From NCBI RefSeq assembly GCF_014650495.1, contig NZ_BMVB01000008.1, forward strand, positions 186,001 through 250,000: a stretch of DNA of 64,000 nucleotides, written 5' to 3'. The position numbers and the translations under genes were made by a program. Below are positions 44,342-53,688 of the stretch, piece by piece (position 1 is the first letter of the stretch; every line of letters begins with the position of its first letter). The stretch is from Streptomyces cinnamoneus (GTDB lineage: Bacteria > Actinomycetota > Actinomycetes > Streptomycetales > Streptomycetaceae). Below the pieces are notes generated by a model. The model saw only the letters and a list, made by a program, of their open reading frames with translations. It was not told where the DNA came from and did no database searches.

Positions 44342-45070
44342 GTGAAGCACGCGCAAGGCCGACACAGCCCGGACCGGTGCGTGGTGGGCGTACGCACCGT
44401 ATGGCGCACGGTCGGAGACGGCGAGTTCTTCTGCCCCGGTTGCGGCGGCGACCGCAACTACCACCGCCGCACGGGACGCCGTCGCCTTGTCGCCTTCGGG
44501 GTGCCACTGCTGCCGCGCGGGCCGGTCGGACCGATCGTCGAATGCACGGCCTGCCGCGGCCGTTTCGCCATGGACGTCCTCGACCACCCCACCACCACCC
44601 GCTTCTCGGCGATGCTCCGCGACGCCGTGCACACCGTCGCCCTGGCGGTGCTGGCCGCGGGCGGCACCGAGGCCCGGACGGTGCGCCGGGCCGCCGTGGG
44701 CGCGGTCCGCGCGGCGGGCTTCGCCGACTGCAGCGAGGAGCAGCTGGTCACCCTCATCGAGGCCCTCGCGGCCGACACGGGCCGGCTGCCCGGGCGGTAC
44801 GCGACCCCGGCCGGCGGCCTGGCCCGCGACGGCTTCGACCCGTGCGGCACGGCCCTCGCCATCGAGCTGCACGAGGCCCTCGAACCGCTGGCCCCGCACC
44901 TGGCCCCCGCCGGCCGCGAGTCGATCCTGCTGCAGGGCGCCCGCATCGCACTGGCGGACGGGCCGTACCGCCCCGCCGAGCGCGAGGTGCTGGCCACGGT
45001 GGGGCGGGCGCTGCTGCTGCGCCCCGAGGACACCGACCGGCTGCTGGCCGCGGCGCGGATGCCGTCCTGA
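44342..45070 (+). CDS. TerB-like protein with N-terminal zinc ribbon
   Basis: 242 residues from GTG at 44342 with GGAGG upstream. The N-terminal part has FFCPGCGGDRNYHRR and VECTACRGRF, two CxxC knuckles (about 31-34 and 69-72). The remainder is helical with acidic DGPYRPAEREVLATVGRALLL (about 203-223), matching the C-terminal TerB-like metal-binding pattern. TerB-type proteins are linked to tellurite resistance and membrane stress. A soluble cytoplasmic protein is expected. Confidence 0.8.
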   Translation: MKHAQGRHSPDRCVVGVRTVWRTVGDGEFFCPGCGGDRNYHRRTGRRRLVAFGVPLLPRGPVGPIVECTACRGRFAMDVLDHPTTTRFSAMLRDAVHTVALAVLAAGGTEARTVRRAAVGAVRAAGFADCSEEQLVTLIEALAADTGRLPGRYATPAGGLARDGFDPCGTALAIELHEALEPLAPHLAPAGRESILLQGARIALADGPYRPAEREVLATVGRALLLRPEDTDRLLAAARMPS

Positions 45071-45090
45071 CGGGCCGGGGCGGTGCGGCC

Positions 45091-45162
45091 CGCCCCGGGC
45101 TCCGTTCCCGCCCCGGGCTCCGTTCCCGGCCTGGGCTCCGTTCCCGGCCCGGGCTCCGTTCC
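45091..45162. repeat. Four tandem copies of an 18-bp unit
   Basis: Units CGCCCCGGGCTCCGTTCC (twice identical, 45091 and 45109) and two copies with one or two changes (45127 and 45145). They lie between the stops of two convergent genes, followed by further imperfect GCTCAGCCCCGG blocks. Confidence 0.9.
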
Positions 45163-45182
45163 CGCTCAGCCCCGGCCCCGGC

Positions 45183-46352
45183 TCAGCCCCGGCTCAGGCC
45201 CTGTTGCCGCTCAGGACCGGCCCCGGCTCTGGCCCTGTTCCCCGGGGAGGCGGCGGGCGTGGCCGTGCCGGACGGACGGCTGACGGCGAGGGCGCCCAGC
45301 ACCCAGGCGGCGTGCCGGCCGTCCACGGCGATGAGCACCTGCCGCCCGCTGTCGCGGCACTCCACCACGACCGTTCCCAGCGGGCTCTTCGGCGCGGCCT
45401 CCGCGGTCTCCCACTTCGGGTCGTCCCAGTACGGCACGCGGGCACGCACCGCGACGAGCGTGTCCGGGAGCGCCGTGCGGTCGGCGCAGCCGTCCGGGTC
45501 GGAGGTGGACGTGAGCCGGCCCGGCCCGGCCACCAGGTAGCCGCCGCCGTCCGCGTACGGCACGTCGCCCTTGATCGTCGCGGGGAAGACCTCCTCGCCG
45601 GCGGGCACCACCGGTACGACCTCGACGGTGTCCGTCGGCTGCTGCCGGCGCACCCGGGCCCGCCACAGGGCGCCCAGCAGGACGGCCGTCGCACCCGCGG
45701 CGAACACCAGCAGGGCCGTGGCGACCGTCTCCGTCAGGAACGGGGCCCCGGCGCCGATGAGCGACAGCCACACCCCGGCGGCCAGCACGACGGTGACCTG
45801 CCACGGCAGGCGCGCGGGGTTGCGGTTGGTGCGGAAGGCCCCCCAGTAGGCGGCCCAGACGCACGCGGCGCCCAGCGGGAGCATCGCCAGCGCCAGGGCG
45901 AGCGGCGTGCGGTAGCCCTCCTTCGGCTCGTCGGCCGTGAACTGGCGCGCACCCCGGAAGTCGACGAAGCGGATCGCGTTCCGCCAGTACGTGACCGACA
46001 CCTCGTAGCCGGGCGACAGGGCGCCGAAGACCGGTGAGGGCCCGTTCATGTCCACGCGGCGCCGGTCCCCGCCCTGCTCCTTGACGGTGAGCACGAGCCA
46101 GTGGTGCGTCGTCTTGCCCTCGCGGCGGACCTCGGTCTTCACGACCGTGGCGTCCATCGCCTTGCGGCACTCCCGGGCGGGCTCGTCCGCCAGGCAGGCG
46201 GAGGCCGTCGCGAAGGCGCGCGCGTCGGCGCGCTTGGCGGGCACGGTGACGAACATCAGGAAGGCCGCGGCGAGGACCAGGATGAGGCCGGTCGCCGCGG
46301 TGGCGAGGACCGGCCACAGTCTCCGGCGCGGACGGCGGCGGCGGATGGTCAC
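45183..46352 (-). CDS. Membrane protein with four or five hydrophobic segments, unknown function
   Basis: 389 residues if the GTG at 46352 is used; ATG at 46400 is an alternative. A basic start ([11 protein letters not shown]) leads to a membrane helix (about 12-35), an extracytoplasmic domain with Cys (SACLADEPARECRKAM), then helices at about 150-170, 185-205 and 210-230, and a soluble C-terminal region with VPYWDDPKWETAEAAPKSPLG. The extreme C-terminus is repetitive. No family was recognised. It is divergent from recO. Confidence 0.75.
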   Translation of the reverse strand: MTIRRRRPRRRLWPVLATAATGLILVLAAAFLMFVTVPAKRADARAFATASACLADEPARECRKAMDATVVKTEVRREGKTTHHWLVLTVKEQGGDRRRVDMNGPSPVFGALSPGYEVSVTYWRNAIRFVDFRGARQFTADEPKEGYRTPLALALAMLPLGAACVWAAYWGAFRTNRNPARLPWQVTVVLAAGVWLSLIGAGAPFLTETVATALLVFAAGATAVLLGALWRARVRRQQPTDTVEVVPVVPAGEEVFPATIKGDVPYADGGGYLVAGPGRLTSTSDPDGCADRTALPDTLVAVRARVPYWDDPKWETAEAAPKSPLGTVVVECRDSGRQVLIAVDGRHAAWVLGALAVSRPSGTATPAASPGNRARAGAGPERQQGLSRG

Positions 46353-46483
46353 CGGGCACCCCCGGGCGAAAACGTGATCGACATGGGGGCCATTCTGCAC
46401 GCGTCCGGAAGCAGCTCCTCCTCACCCGCTCCCGGCCGCCCCGCGCGGTCCGGGGCACCCGGCGCGTACGGGACAATGCATGC

Positions 46484-47230
46484 ATGAGTCTGTTCCGCGA
46501 CGACGGCATCGTCCTGAGGACCCAGAAGCTGGGCGAAGCGGACCGCATCATCACCCTCCTCACCCGGGGCCACGGGCGGGTGCGGGCCGTGGCGCGGGGG
46601 GTCCGGCGCACCAAGTCGAAGTTCGGTGCGCGGCTGGAGCCGTTCTCGCACGTGGACGTGCAGTTCTTCGCGCGCGGCGGCGAACTGGTCGGGCGCGGGC
46701 TGCCGCTGTGCACCCAGAGCGAGACCATCGCTCCGTACGGTGGCGGCATCGTCACCGACTACGCCCGCTACACCGCCGGCACCGCCATGCTGGAGACCGC
46801 CGAGCGGTTCACCGACCACGAGGGCGAGCCGGCCGTGCAGCAGTACTTGCTGCTGGTCGGGGGGCTGCGCACGCTCGCCGCGGGCGAGCACGCCCCGCAC
46901 CTCATCCTGGACGCGTTCCTGCTGCGCTCGCTCGCCGTCAACGGCTACGCGCCCAGCTTCGACGCCTGTGCGAAGTGCGGAATGCCCGGCCCGAACCGGT
47001 TCTTCTCCACCGCGGCGGGCGGTGTGGTGTGCGGTGAGTGCCGGGTGCCCGGAAGCGTCGTACCCTCCTCGGAGTCGATCGAGCTCCTCAGCGCCCTGCT
47101 GACCGGGGACTGGGCGACCGCGGACGCCTGCGAGGCGCGGTACGTCCGGGAGGGCAGCGCGCTCGTCGCGGCGTATCTGCACTGGCATCTGGAGCGGGGG
47201 CTTCGCTCGCTCCGGTACGTCGAGAAGTAA
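46484..47230 (+). CDS. recO: DNA repair protein RecO
   Basis: 248 residues from ATG at 46484. The N-terminal OB domain begins LFRDDGIVLRTQKLGEADRIITLLTRGHGRVRAVARGVRRTKSKFG. The C-terminal part has the zinc site CAKCGMPGPNRFFSTAAGGVVCGEC (two CxxC, about 164-188). RecO loads RecA on SSB-coated DNA in the RecFOR pathway. It is 30 bp upstream of uppS, in a conserved actinobacterial order. Confidence 0.96.
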   Translation: MSLFRDDGIVLRTQKLGEADRIITLLTRGHGRVRAVARGVRRTKSKFGARLEPFSHVDVQFFARGGELVGRGLPLCTQSETIAPYGGGIVTDYARYTAGTAMLETAERFTDHEGEPAVQQYLLLVGGLRTLAAGEHAPHLILDAFLLRSLAVNGYAPSFDACAKCGMPGPNRFFSTAAGGVVCGECRVPGSVVPSSESIELLSALLTGDWATADACEARYVREGSALVAAYLHWHLERGLRSLRYVEK

Positions 47231-47260
47231 GCACACAGGGATCAAGGAGTAGTGGCACCC

Positions 47261-48091
47261 ATGGCTGTACGCGGGATTCTGGGCCGTTCCCGACGCGAGT
47301 ACCGCACCCCCGACCCGCACCCGTCGGGTGCCCGCCCCCCGAAGATCCCCGGCGAGCTGGTGCCCGAGCACGTGGCGATCGTCATGGACGGCAACGGCCG
47401 CTGGGCCAAGGAGCGCGGCCTGCCGCGCACCGAGGGCCACAAGGTCGGTGCCGAGCGCGTGCTGGACGTCCTCCAGGGCGCGATCGAGATGGGCGTCGGC
47501 AGCATCTCCCTGTACGCCTTCTCCACCGAGAACTGGAGGCGCTCGCCCGACGAGGTGCGCTTCCTGATGAACTTCAACCGCGACTTCATCCGCAAGACCC
47601 GCGACCAGCTCGACGCGCTCGGCATCCGGGTGCGCTGGGTCGGCCGGATGCCCAAGCTGTGGAAGTCGGTGGCCAAGGAGCTCCAGATCGCCCAGGAGCA
47701 GACCAAGGGCAACGACAAGCTCACGCTGTACTTCTGCATGAACTACGGCGGCCGGGCGGAGATCGCGGACGCGGCGCAGGCGATGGCCGCCGACGTGAAG
47801 GCGGGCCGGCTCGACCCGTCGAAGGTCTCGGAGAAGACCTTCGCCAAGTACATGTACTACCCGGACATGCCGGACGTGGACCTGTTCCTGCGGCCCTCCG
47901 GCGAGCAGCGCACGTCCAACTACCTGATCTGGCAGAGCGCCTACGCCGAGATGGTCTTCCAGGACGTCCTGTGGCCGGACTTCGACCGCCGCGACCTGTG
48001 GCGGGCCTGCCTGGAGTACGCCCGGCGCGACCGCCGCTTCGGCGGTGCGATCCCCAACGCGGTGGCGGACGGGGAGCAGGGCACCGCGTGA
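47261..48091 (+). CDS. uppS: Isoprenyl transferase (undecaprenyl diphosphate synthase type)
   Basis: 276 residues from ATG at 47261, preferred over GTG at 47252 because AGGAG is too close to the latter. The signature [24 protein letters not shown] has the catalytic Asp and the diphosphate-binding region. [17 protein letters not shown] and [25 protein letters not shown] follow. It makes polyprenyl diphosphate for cell wall carrier lipid. The next gene overlaps its stop (GTGA). Confidence 0.96.
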   Translation: MAVRGILGRSRREYRTPDPHPSGARPPKIPGELVPEHVAIVMDGNGRWAKERGLPRTEGHKVGAERVLDVLQGAIEMGVGSISLYAFSTENWRRSPDEVRFLMNFNRDFIRKTRDQLDALGIRVRWVGRMPKLWKSVAKELQIAQEQTKGNDKLTLYFCMNYGGRAEIADAAQAMAADVKAGRLDPSKVSEKTFAKYMYYPDMPDVDLFLRPSGEQRTSNYLIWQSAYAEMVFQDVLWPDFDRRDLWRACLEYARRDRRFGGAIPNAVADGEQGTA

Positions 48092-48639
48092 GAGACACCG
48101 CCATACCGGGGGCCCTCGGCAGCGTGACCGTCGAGTACGAACTGACCCTCGCCGACCTGCGGTCCGGGGTCGGTGCGCGGGTCCGCGCGGTTCCCCGTGC
48201 GCGACGGCTGAGGATCGCGATGGCGGTCGCCGTCGCGGCCTTCGTCCTGGCGACGGCGCTCACGGCCGGCCTGCGCGGCCCGGGCGCCGTGGACGCGCCG
48301 ATGTGGCTCGTCCTGGCCGCCCTCTGCGGCTGGGGCGTGTTCGTCGTGTGGGGCACCCCGTCCCTGCAGGCGCGCGCCCTGCACCAGGTCGTGCAGTTGC
48401 ACGGGCGGACGCGCACGCGGCTGGACGAGGTGGGCATGTCGAGTGCGTCGGCGCAGTCGACGCAGACGATGGAGTGGGCGCTCTTCGGCCGCTACGCCGA
48501 GACCAGGGACGTCTTCGTCCTGATGAGCGCCGACAGGGCCGGCGGCTCGCTGGCCGTCCTGCCCAAGCGCGCCTTCACCAGGCCCGGCGACACGGACCGC
48601 CTGCGCGCCCTCCTGGACTCCCGGCTGCCGCGGGCGTAG
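48088..48639 (+). CDS. YcxB-like membrane protein
   Basis: 183 residues from GTG at 48088 overlapping the uppS stop. [16 protein letters not shown] is followed by a two-helix hairpin, [19 protein letters not shown] and [18 protein letters not shown] (about 47-91). The C-terminal YcxB-like domain has [41 protein letters not shown] and [13 protein letters not shown]. The family's function is unknown. It is probably expressed with uppS and recO. Confidence 0.85.
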   Translation: MRDTAIPGALGSVTVEYELTLADLRSGVGARVRAVPRARRLRIAMAVAVAAFVLATALTAGLRGPGAVDAPMWLVLAALCGWGVFVVWGTPSLQARALHQVVQLHGRTRTRLDEVGMSSASAQSTQTMEWALFGRYAETRDVFVLMSADRAGGSLAVLPKRAFTRPGDTDRLRALLDSRLPRA

Positions 48640-48653
48640 CCGCGCGGCCCCCG

Positions 48654-48702
48654 TTCACGCCAGTGCCCCCGGCAGCATCGCTGCCGGGGGCACTGGCGTG
48701 AA
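48654..48702. terminator. Bidirectional terminator, 22-bp perfect stem
   Basis: 48654-48675 pairs perfectly with 48681-48702 around the loop CATCG. The hairpin sits exactly between the convergent YcxB-like gene and zur, so it should end transcription from both sides. Its stem is unusually long for the window. Confidence 0.9.
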
Positions 48703-48714
48703 GGGACGAGCGGG

Positions 48715-49125
48715 TCAGCGCTTGGCGGCGCACTCGCCGCAGGTGCCGAAGATCTCGATGGTGTGGGCGACGTCCACGAAGCCGTGGTCCTCGGCGATGG
48801 AGTCGGCCCACTTCTCGACGGCCGGGCCCTCGACCTCCACGGCCTTGCCGCACAGGCGGCAGACGAGGTGGTGGTGGTGACCGCTGGAGCAGCGGCGGTA
48901 GACCGCCTCGCCCTCGCTGGTGCGCAGGACGTCGACCTCGCCGGCGTCGGCGAGGGACTGCAGGGTGCGGTAGACGGTGGTCAGGCCGACCGAGGCACCG
49001 CGGTGCCTGAGCATGTCGTGGAGCTCCTGCGCGCTGCGGAACTCGTCCACCTCGTCGAGCGCTGCCGCCACTGCGGCCCGCTGCTTGGTGGCCCGGCCGC
49101 GTACCGGGGGACCGGCGGTCGCCAC
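48715..49125 (-). CDS. zur: Zinc-responsive Fur-family repressor Zur
   Basis: 136 residues from GTG at 49125 with GAGGAGG upstream. The winged helix has ATKQRAAVAAALDEVDEFRSAQELHDMLRHRGASVGLTTVYRTLQSLADAGEVD. Metal sites are seen in RCSSGHHHHLVCRLCGKAVEV and in the terminal CGEC, which form the structural zinc cluster. Its location after znuACB indicates Zur, not iron-responsive Fur. It represses zinc uptake when zinc is plentiful. Confidence 0.93.
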   Translation of the reverse strand: MATAGPPVRGRATKQRAAVAAALDEVDEFRSAQELHDMLRHRGASVGLTTVYRTLQSLADAGEVDVLRTSEGEAVYRRCSSGHHHHLVCRLCGKAVEVEGPAVEKWADSIAEDHGFVDVAHTIEIFGTCGECAAKR

Positions 49126-49217
49126 AGTTGCCTCCTCAAGCTCGCCTGTACACCCATCGCACGTGTTGCCACGCCAATTGTGCCAGGCCCGGCGGCCGGG
49201 CCCCGCCCGGCCGCCGC

Positions 49218-50108
49218 TCAGACCCTGACGTCGTCGGCGGGCGCGCCCGCCTCCGCGCCGTCGAGCGTGCAGCGTTCCTCCGCCGCCGTCCGGTCGGCGC
49301 GTTTCCTCGCCAGGGGCGTGGCCAGCAAGGTCAGTACGACGAAGACGCCGATCGCCATCAGCACGATCGTCGCGCCGGAGGGCACGTCGACGTAGTACGA
49401 GGTGACGGTGCCCGAAAGGGTCACCAGCACGCCCACGGCCACCGCCATGGCGAACGTCGTCGCGAACGAGCGGGCGATCTGCTGCGAGGCGGCCACCGGG
49501 ATCACCATCAGGGCGCTGACGAGCAACAGGCCCACCACGCGCATGGCGACCGTGACGGTCACGGCGGCGGTGACGGCCACCAGCAGGTTCAGCAGCCGCA
49601 CCGGCAGGCCGGTGACGCGGGCGAACTCCTCGTCCTGGCAGATCGCGAACAGCTGCTTGCGCAGCCCGATCGTGGTCACGATCACGAACGCGGCGAGCAG
49701 GCAGATCGCGACGATGTCCTCCTGCGAGACCGTGGCGATCGAGCCGAACAGGTAGGTGGTGAGGTTGGCGTTGGAGCCGCCGGGGGAGAGGCTCATCAGC
49801 ATCACGCCGCCGGCCATGCCGCCGTAGAAGAGCATGGCGAGCGCGATGTCGCCGCGCGCCCTGCCGTAGGAGCGGATCAGCTCCATCACCACCGCGCCCA
49901 CGACGCAGACGGCCGTGGCCACCCACACCGGGCTGGTGTTGAGCAGGAAGCCGAGGCCGACGCCGGTGAGGGCGACGTGGCCGATGCCGTCGCCCATCAG
50001 GGCCTGGCGCCGCTGGACGAGGTAGATGCCGATGGCGGGGGCGGTGACGCCGACCAGGAGCGCGGCGAGCAGCGCCCGCTGCATGAAGGCGAGTTCGAGG
50101 ATGTCCAT
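49218..50108 (-). CDS. znuB: Zinc ABC transporter permease ZnuB
   Basis: 296 residues from ATG at 50108, overlapping the znuC stop by 1 bp (TGATG). It has the ABC-3 family fold with about eight helices: FMQRALLAALLVGVTAPAIGIYLVQRRQALMGDGIGHVALTGVG, then YLFGSIATVSQEDI and VVGLLLVSALMVIPVAASQQIARSF. It forms the membrane channel of the zinc importer with ZnuA and ZnuC. The gene is followed by zur, 92 bp away. Confidence 0.94.
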   Translation of the reverse strand: MDILELAFMQRALLAALLVGVTAPAIGIYLVQRRQALMGDGIGHVALTGVGLGFLLNTSPVWVATAVCVVGAVVMELIRSYGRARGDIALAMLFYGGMAGGVMLMSLSPGGSNANLTTYLFGSIATVSQEDIVAICLLAAFVIVTTIGLRKQLFAICQDEEFARVTGLPVRLLNLLVAVTAAVTVTVAMRVVGLLLVSALMVIPVAASQQIARSFATTFAMAVAVGVLVTLSGTVTSYYVDVPSGATIVLMAIGVFVVLTLLATPLARKRADRTAAEERCTLDGAEAGAPADDVRV

Positions 50109-50875
50109 CAGCTCAGCAGCCCTGTCCGGAGGGGTTCCGCGGCCGGGTCGGCATGCGGGTGTACGTGGTCGTGGCCGGGGAGCGCGTGCTGGCCCACGGC
50201 CTCGGGCGGGGGTCCGTCGTGGACGACGCAGCCGTCGCGCAGCACCACGGCGCGGTCGATGAGCGGCTCCAGCGGGCCCAGCTCGTGCAGGACGAGCAGG
50301 ACCGTGGCACCGCGGGCGACCTCCTCGCGCAGGGCGCTGGCGAGCACCTCCTGGCTGGCGAGGTCCACGCCGGCCATCGGCTCGTCCATGATCAGAAGTT
50401 CGGGTTCGCCGGCCAGGGCGCGGGCGATGAGGACCCGCTGGTGCTGGCCGCCGGAGAGCGCGTCGACCGGGTCCTTCAGCCGGTCGGCCATGCCCACCAG
50501 CTCCAGGGCCTTGACCACGGCCTCCTTGTCGGCCCTGCGGGCGGGCCCCAGCTTCGTGCGGGCCAGCCGCCCGGCCGAGACGACCTCGCGGACGGTCGCG
50601 GGCACGCCGCTGGCGGCGGTGGTGCGCTGCGGGACGTAGCCCACCCGCGCCCAGTCGCGGAAGCGGCGGCGCGGGGTGCCGAACAGCTCCAGCTCGCCCC
50701 CGGTCAGCGGGACCTGGCCGACGATGGAGCGGACGGCGGTGGACTTGCCGGAGCCGTTGGCGCCGAGCAGGGCGACGACCTCGCCGCGCCGCACGGTCAG
50801 GTCGACGCCGCGCAGCACCGGGCGGGAGCCCAGCGAGGCGGTGGCGCCGCGCAGGGCTATGACGGGCTGTTCCAT
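50108..50875 (-). CDS. znuC: Zinc ABC transporter ATP-binding protein ZnuC
   Basis: 255 residues from ATG at 50875. Walker A GANGSGKST (about 38-46), Q-loop GYVPQR, signature LSGGQHQRVLIARAL (about 141-155), Walker B LLIMDEPMAGVD (about 161-172) and switch His in VLHELGP are all present. The C-terminus is His-rich (QHALPGHDHVHPHAD), which may bind zinc. It hydrolyses ATP to drive import. The gene lies 20 bp after znuA. Confidence 0.95.
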   Translation of the reverse strand: MEQPVIALRGATASLGSRPVLRGVDLTVRRGEVVALLGANGSGKSTAVRSIVGQVPLTGGELELFGTPRRRFRDWARVGYVPQRTTAASGVPATVREVVSAGRLARTKLGPARRADKEAVVKALELVGMADRLKDPVDALSGGQHQRVLIARALAGEPELLIMDEPMAGVDLASQEVLASALREEVARGATVLLVLHELGPLEPLIDRAVVLRDGCVVHDGPPPEAVGQHALPGHDHVHPHADPAAEPLRTGLLS

Positions 50876-50895
50876 GACTGCCTCCTCAGGCGCGC

Positions 50896-51900
50896 TCACT
50901 TGGTACCGAGGGCCTTCTGCAGGGCGGTGAGGTTGGCGGCCATGACCTCGAAGTAGTCGCGGCCGCGGGACTCGTCCGTGATGCCTTCCAGCGGGTCGAG
51001 CACGTCCGTCTTCAGGTGGAGGTCCTTGGCCAGCGTCTTCGCCGTGTCGGGGCTGGCCAGGGTCTCGAAGAAGACCGTGCCGACGTGGTGGTCGCCGACG
51101 AGGTCGTGCAGCGCCTTCATGCGGGCGGCGCTGGGCTCGGACTCGGGGTCGAGGCCGCCGATGGACTCCTCGACCAGCCCGTAGCGCTCGGCGAGGTAGC
51201 CGAAGGCCGCGTGGGTGGTGACGAAGGTGTCCGAGGCGCGGTTCTTCAGCCCGTCCCGGAACGTCGTGTCCAGTGCGTCGAGCTTGCGGGCCAGTGCCTT
51301 GGCGTTGTCGTAGAAGTCGGCCCGGTGCTCGGGGTCGGCGTCCGCGAGGGTCTTGGCGACGCCCTTGGCGACCTCGGCGTACTTCACCGGGTCCAGCCAG
51401 ACGTGGGGGTCCGTGCCGCCCTCGTCGTGGTGGTGGCCCTCGTGGCCCTCGCCGCTCTCGTCGTGGCCCTCGTGCTCGTGGCCCTCGACCTCGGTGCCGT
51501 GCTTCTCCAGGGCGGTGAGGGAGGCCGCGTCGGCGATGTGCTTGTTTCCGGACTGCTTGACCGCCGCGTCCACGGCGGGCTGCAGGCCCTTGAGGTAGAC
51601 GATCGCGCCGGCGTCCGCGAGGGAGCCGGTCTGCCGGGGCGTGAGCTCCAGATCGTGCGGCTCGACGCCCGGCTTGGTGAGGCCGGTGACCTTGACGTGC
51701 TCGCCGCCGACCTGCTGCGCCAGATACTCCAGCGGGTAGAACGACGCGACGACCTGCAGCTTTCCATCCTTCGTCCGCCCGTCGCCCCCGACCGCGGAGC
51801 AGGCGGAGAGGGTCAGGAGGCCGAGCGCGGCGGCCATGGCGACGGCGGCGACGGGTATTCGGCGGCCGGGCCGGACCGGGCGGATCGAGCGTACGTTCAT
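50896..51900 (-). CDS. znuA: Zinc-binding lipoprotein ZnuA
   Basis: 334 residues if ATG at 51900 is used; ATGs at 51909 and 51918 are alternatives, and a Zur box overlaps the start. The signal ends in the lipobox LTLSACS. The solute-binding fold has QVVASFYPLEYLAQQVGGEHVKVTGLTKPGVEPHDLELTP (His ligand), a His/Glu-rich loop (HEHEGHDESGEGHEGHHH, about 150-167), then DPHVWLDPVKY and THAAFGYLAERYGL. It captures zinc outside the membrane for ZnuBC. Confidence 0.94.
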   Translation of the reverse strand: MNVRSIRPVRPGRRIPVAAVAMAAALGLLTLSACSAVGGDGRTKDGKLQVVASFYPLEYLAQQVGGEHVKVTGLTKPGVEPHDLELTPRQTGSLADAGAIVYLKGLQPAVDAAVKQSGNKHIADAASLTALEKHGTEVEGHEHEGHDESGEGHEGHHHDEGGTDPHVWLDPVKYAEVAKGVAKTLADADPEHRADFYDNAKALARKLDALDTTFRDGLKNRASDTFVTTHAAFGYLAERYGLVEESIGGLDPESEPSAARMKALHDLVGDHHVGTVFFETLASPDTAKTLAKDLHLKTDVLDPLEGITDESRGRDYFEVMAANLTALQKALGTK

Positions 51901-51914
51901 GACACTCATTTTCA
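51900..51914. promoter_or_regulatory. Zur box candidate 1
   Basis: TGACACTCATTTTCA fits the imperfect 7-1-7 palindrome of actinobacterial Zur sites (TGAAAAT-N-ATTTTCA). It covers the preferred znuA start codon. Confidence 0.7.
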
Positions 51915-51921
51915 ACAAAAG

Positions 51922-51936
51922 TGGAAACGATTGTCA
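51922..51936. promoter_or_regulatory. Zur box candidate 2
   Basis: TGGAAACGATTGTCA is a second Zur-box-like palindrome, 22 bp from the first, about two helical turns. It lies just upstream of znuA and would let two Zur dimers bind the same face. Confidence 0.75.
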
Positions 51937-52053
51937 ACTGGAGAGCCGGGGCGGGGTCGGGTCAAGCCAAGGCCAGAGCCGATTTGATGAGAGGGGGTAC
52001 GGCGCCGGTAACCTGAGTCATTCGCTGTTCGTCGTCGCAATGAAGAGAGCACC

Positions 52054-53436
52054 GTGGCCGCCGACAAGATCGACACCATCGTCAGCCTGAGCAAGCGCCG
52101 TGGCTTTGTTTTTCCGTGCAGTGAGATCTATGGCGGCCAGCGTGCCGCCTGGGACTACGGTCCGCTCGGCGTGGAGCTCAAGGAGAACCTCAAGCGTCAG
52201 TGGTGGCGCTACATGGTCACCTCGCGTGAGGATGTCGTCGGCATCGACTCGTCGGTGATCCTGGCCTCCGAGGTGTGGGTGGCCTCCGGCCACGTCGCGA
52301 CCTTCAGCGACCCGCTGACCGAGTGCACCTCCTGCCACAAGCGTTACCGCGCGGACCACCTGGAGGAGGCGTACGAGGCCAAGCACGGCCGCCTCCCCGA
52401 GAACGGCCTGGCCGACATCAACTGCCCCAACTGCGGCAACAAGGGTCAGTTCACCGAGCCCAAGCAGTTCTCCGGCCTGCTCTCCACGCACCTCGGCCCC
52501 ACCCAGGACTCCGGCTCGGTCGCCTACCTGCGCCCCGAGACGGCCCAGGGCATCTTCACCAACTTCGCCCAGGTCCAGCAGACCTCCCGGAAGAAGCCCC
52601 CGTTCGGCATCGCCCAGATGGGCAAGTCCTTCCGCAACGAGATCACCCCCGGCAACTTCATCTTCCGCACCCGTGAGTTCGAGCAGATGGAGATGGAGTT
52701 CTTCGTCAAGCCGGGCGAGGATGAGAAGTGGCAGGAGTACTGGATGGAGCAGCGCTGGAACTGGTACACCGGTCTCGGCCTGCGCGAGGAGAACATGCGG
52801 TGGTACGAGCACCCGAAGGAGAAGCTCTCCCACTACTCCAAGCGCACCGCCGACATCGAGTACCGCTTCCAGTTCGGCGGCAACGAGTGGGGCGAGCTTG
52901 AGGGTGTCGCCAACCGCACCGACTACGACCTCGGCGCCCACGCCAAGGCGTCCGGCCAGGACCTGTCGTTCTTCGACCAGGAGGCCGGCGAGCGCTGGAC
53001 CCCCTACGTCATCGAGCCCGCCGCCGGTGTCGGCCGCGCCATGCTCGCCTTCCTCCTCGACGCCTACGTCGAGGACGAGGCCCCCAACGCCAAGGGCAAG
53101 CTGGAGAAGCGCACGGTGCTGCGCCTCGACCCGCGCCTGGCCCCGGTGAAGGTCGCCGTCCTCCCGCTCTCGCGCAACCCGGAGCTGTCCCCGAAGGCCA
53201 AGGGCCTCGCGGCGGACCTGCGCAAGAACTGGAACATCGACTTCGACGACGCCGGCGCCATCGGCCGCCGCTACCGTCGCCAGGACGAGATCGGCACGCC
53301 GTTCTGCGTCACCGTCGACTTCGACACCCTTGAGGACAACGCGGTGACCGTGCGCGAGCGCGACACCATGAAGCAGGAGCGCGTCTCCCTCGACCAGATC
53401 GAGGGCTACCTGGCCGCGCGTCTGCTCGGCTGCTGA
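52054..53436 (+). CDS. glyS: Glycyl-tRNA synthetase (alpha2 type)
   Basis: 460 residues from GTG at 52054. Class II motifs: [19 protein letters not shown] at the start, [19 protein letters not shown] (about 154-172, motif region), [28 protein letters not shown] (motif 2, about 190-217), and [16 protein letters not shown] (motif 3). A zinc-binding set is visible in CTSCHKRY and CPNCGNKG. It charges tRNA-Gly in the cytoplasm. It is divergent from znuA. Confidence 0.97.
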   Translation: MAADKIDTIVSLSKRRGFVFPCSEIYGGQRAAWDYGPLGVELKENLKRQWWRYMVTSREDVVGIDSSVILASEVWVASGHVATFSDPLTECTSCHKRYRADHLEEAYEAKHGRLPENGLADINCPNCGNKGQFTEPKQFSGLLSTHLGPTQDSGSVAYLRPETAQGIFTNFAQVQQTSRKKPPFGIAQMGKSFRNEITPGNFIFRTREFEQMEMEFFVKPGEDEKWQEYWMEQRWNWYTGLGLREENMRWYEHPKEKLSHYSKRTADIEYRFQFGGNEWGELEGVANRTDYDLGAHAKASGQDLSFFDQEAGERWTPYVIEPAAGVGRAMLAFLLDAYVEDEAPNAKGKLEKRTVLRLDPRLAPVKVAVLPLSRNPELSPKAKGLAADLRKNWNIDFDDAGAIGRRYRRQDEIGTPFCVTVDFDTLEDNAVTVRERDTMKQERVSLDQIEGYLAARLLGC

Positions 53437-53465
53437 CGCGGCAGGCTGCCGCCCCGGCACTCCAC

Positions 53466-53501
53466 GGAGGCCCGGCACCCCTTCGGGGGCGCCGGGCCTC
53501 C
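53466..53501 (+). terminator. Hairpin terminator after glyS
   Basis: Outer 11-bp stem GGAGGCCCGGC / GCCGGGCCTCC with an inner C/G stem, starting 30 bp after the glyS stop. No T run follows, as is common in Streptomyces. Confidence 0.7.
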
Positions 53502-53512
53502 GGCGTTCGCTC

Positions 53513-53582
53513 CGGGCCTTCGGGCCTGGGTCCTCGGCTCCGGGTCCTCGGCTCTGGGCCTTCGGCGCCGGGTCTTCGGCGC
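53513..53582. repeat. Five tandem imperfect 14-bp units
   Basis: Units like CGGGTCCTCGGCTC and TGGGCCTTCGGCGC run from 53513 to 53582 at a 14-bp period. They lie between the glyS terminator and the sensor kinase gene. No ORF is supported in this stretch. Confidence 0.8.
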
Positions 53583-53688
53583 CGGGTCCGGGAGACGGCA
53601 CGGGGGAGCGGGGGTGGCACTGGCTTCACCCCCGTTCCGGTCATCACCGCCATCGACCCCCCTGACCTGCGCGCCTACCGTGTGACGC

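Noticed and set aside
45091..45162. 18-bp repeats as a CRISPR array
   Set aside because: The units are directly adjacent without spacers, are too short, and no cas gene is present.
53513..53582. 14-bp repeats as a regulatory array for the sensor kinase
   Set aside because: The units are imperfect GC-rich tandem copies next to a terminator, without palindromic structure; simple slippage explains them.
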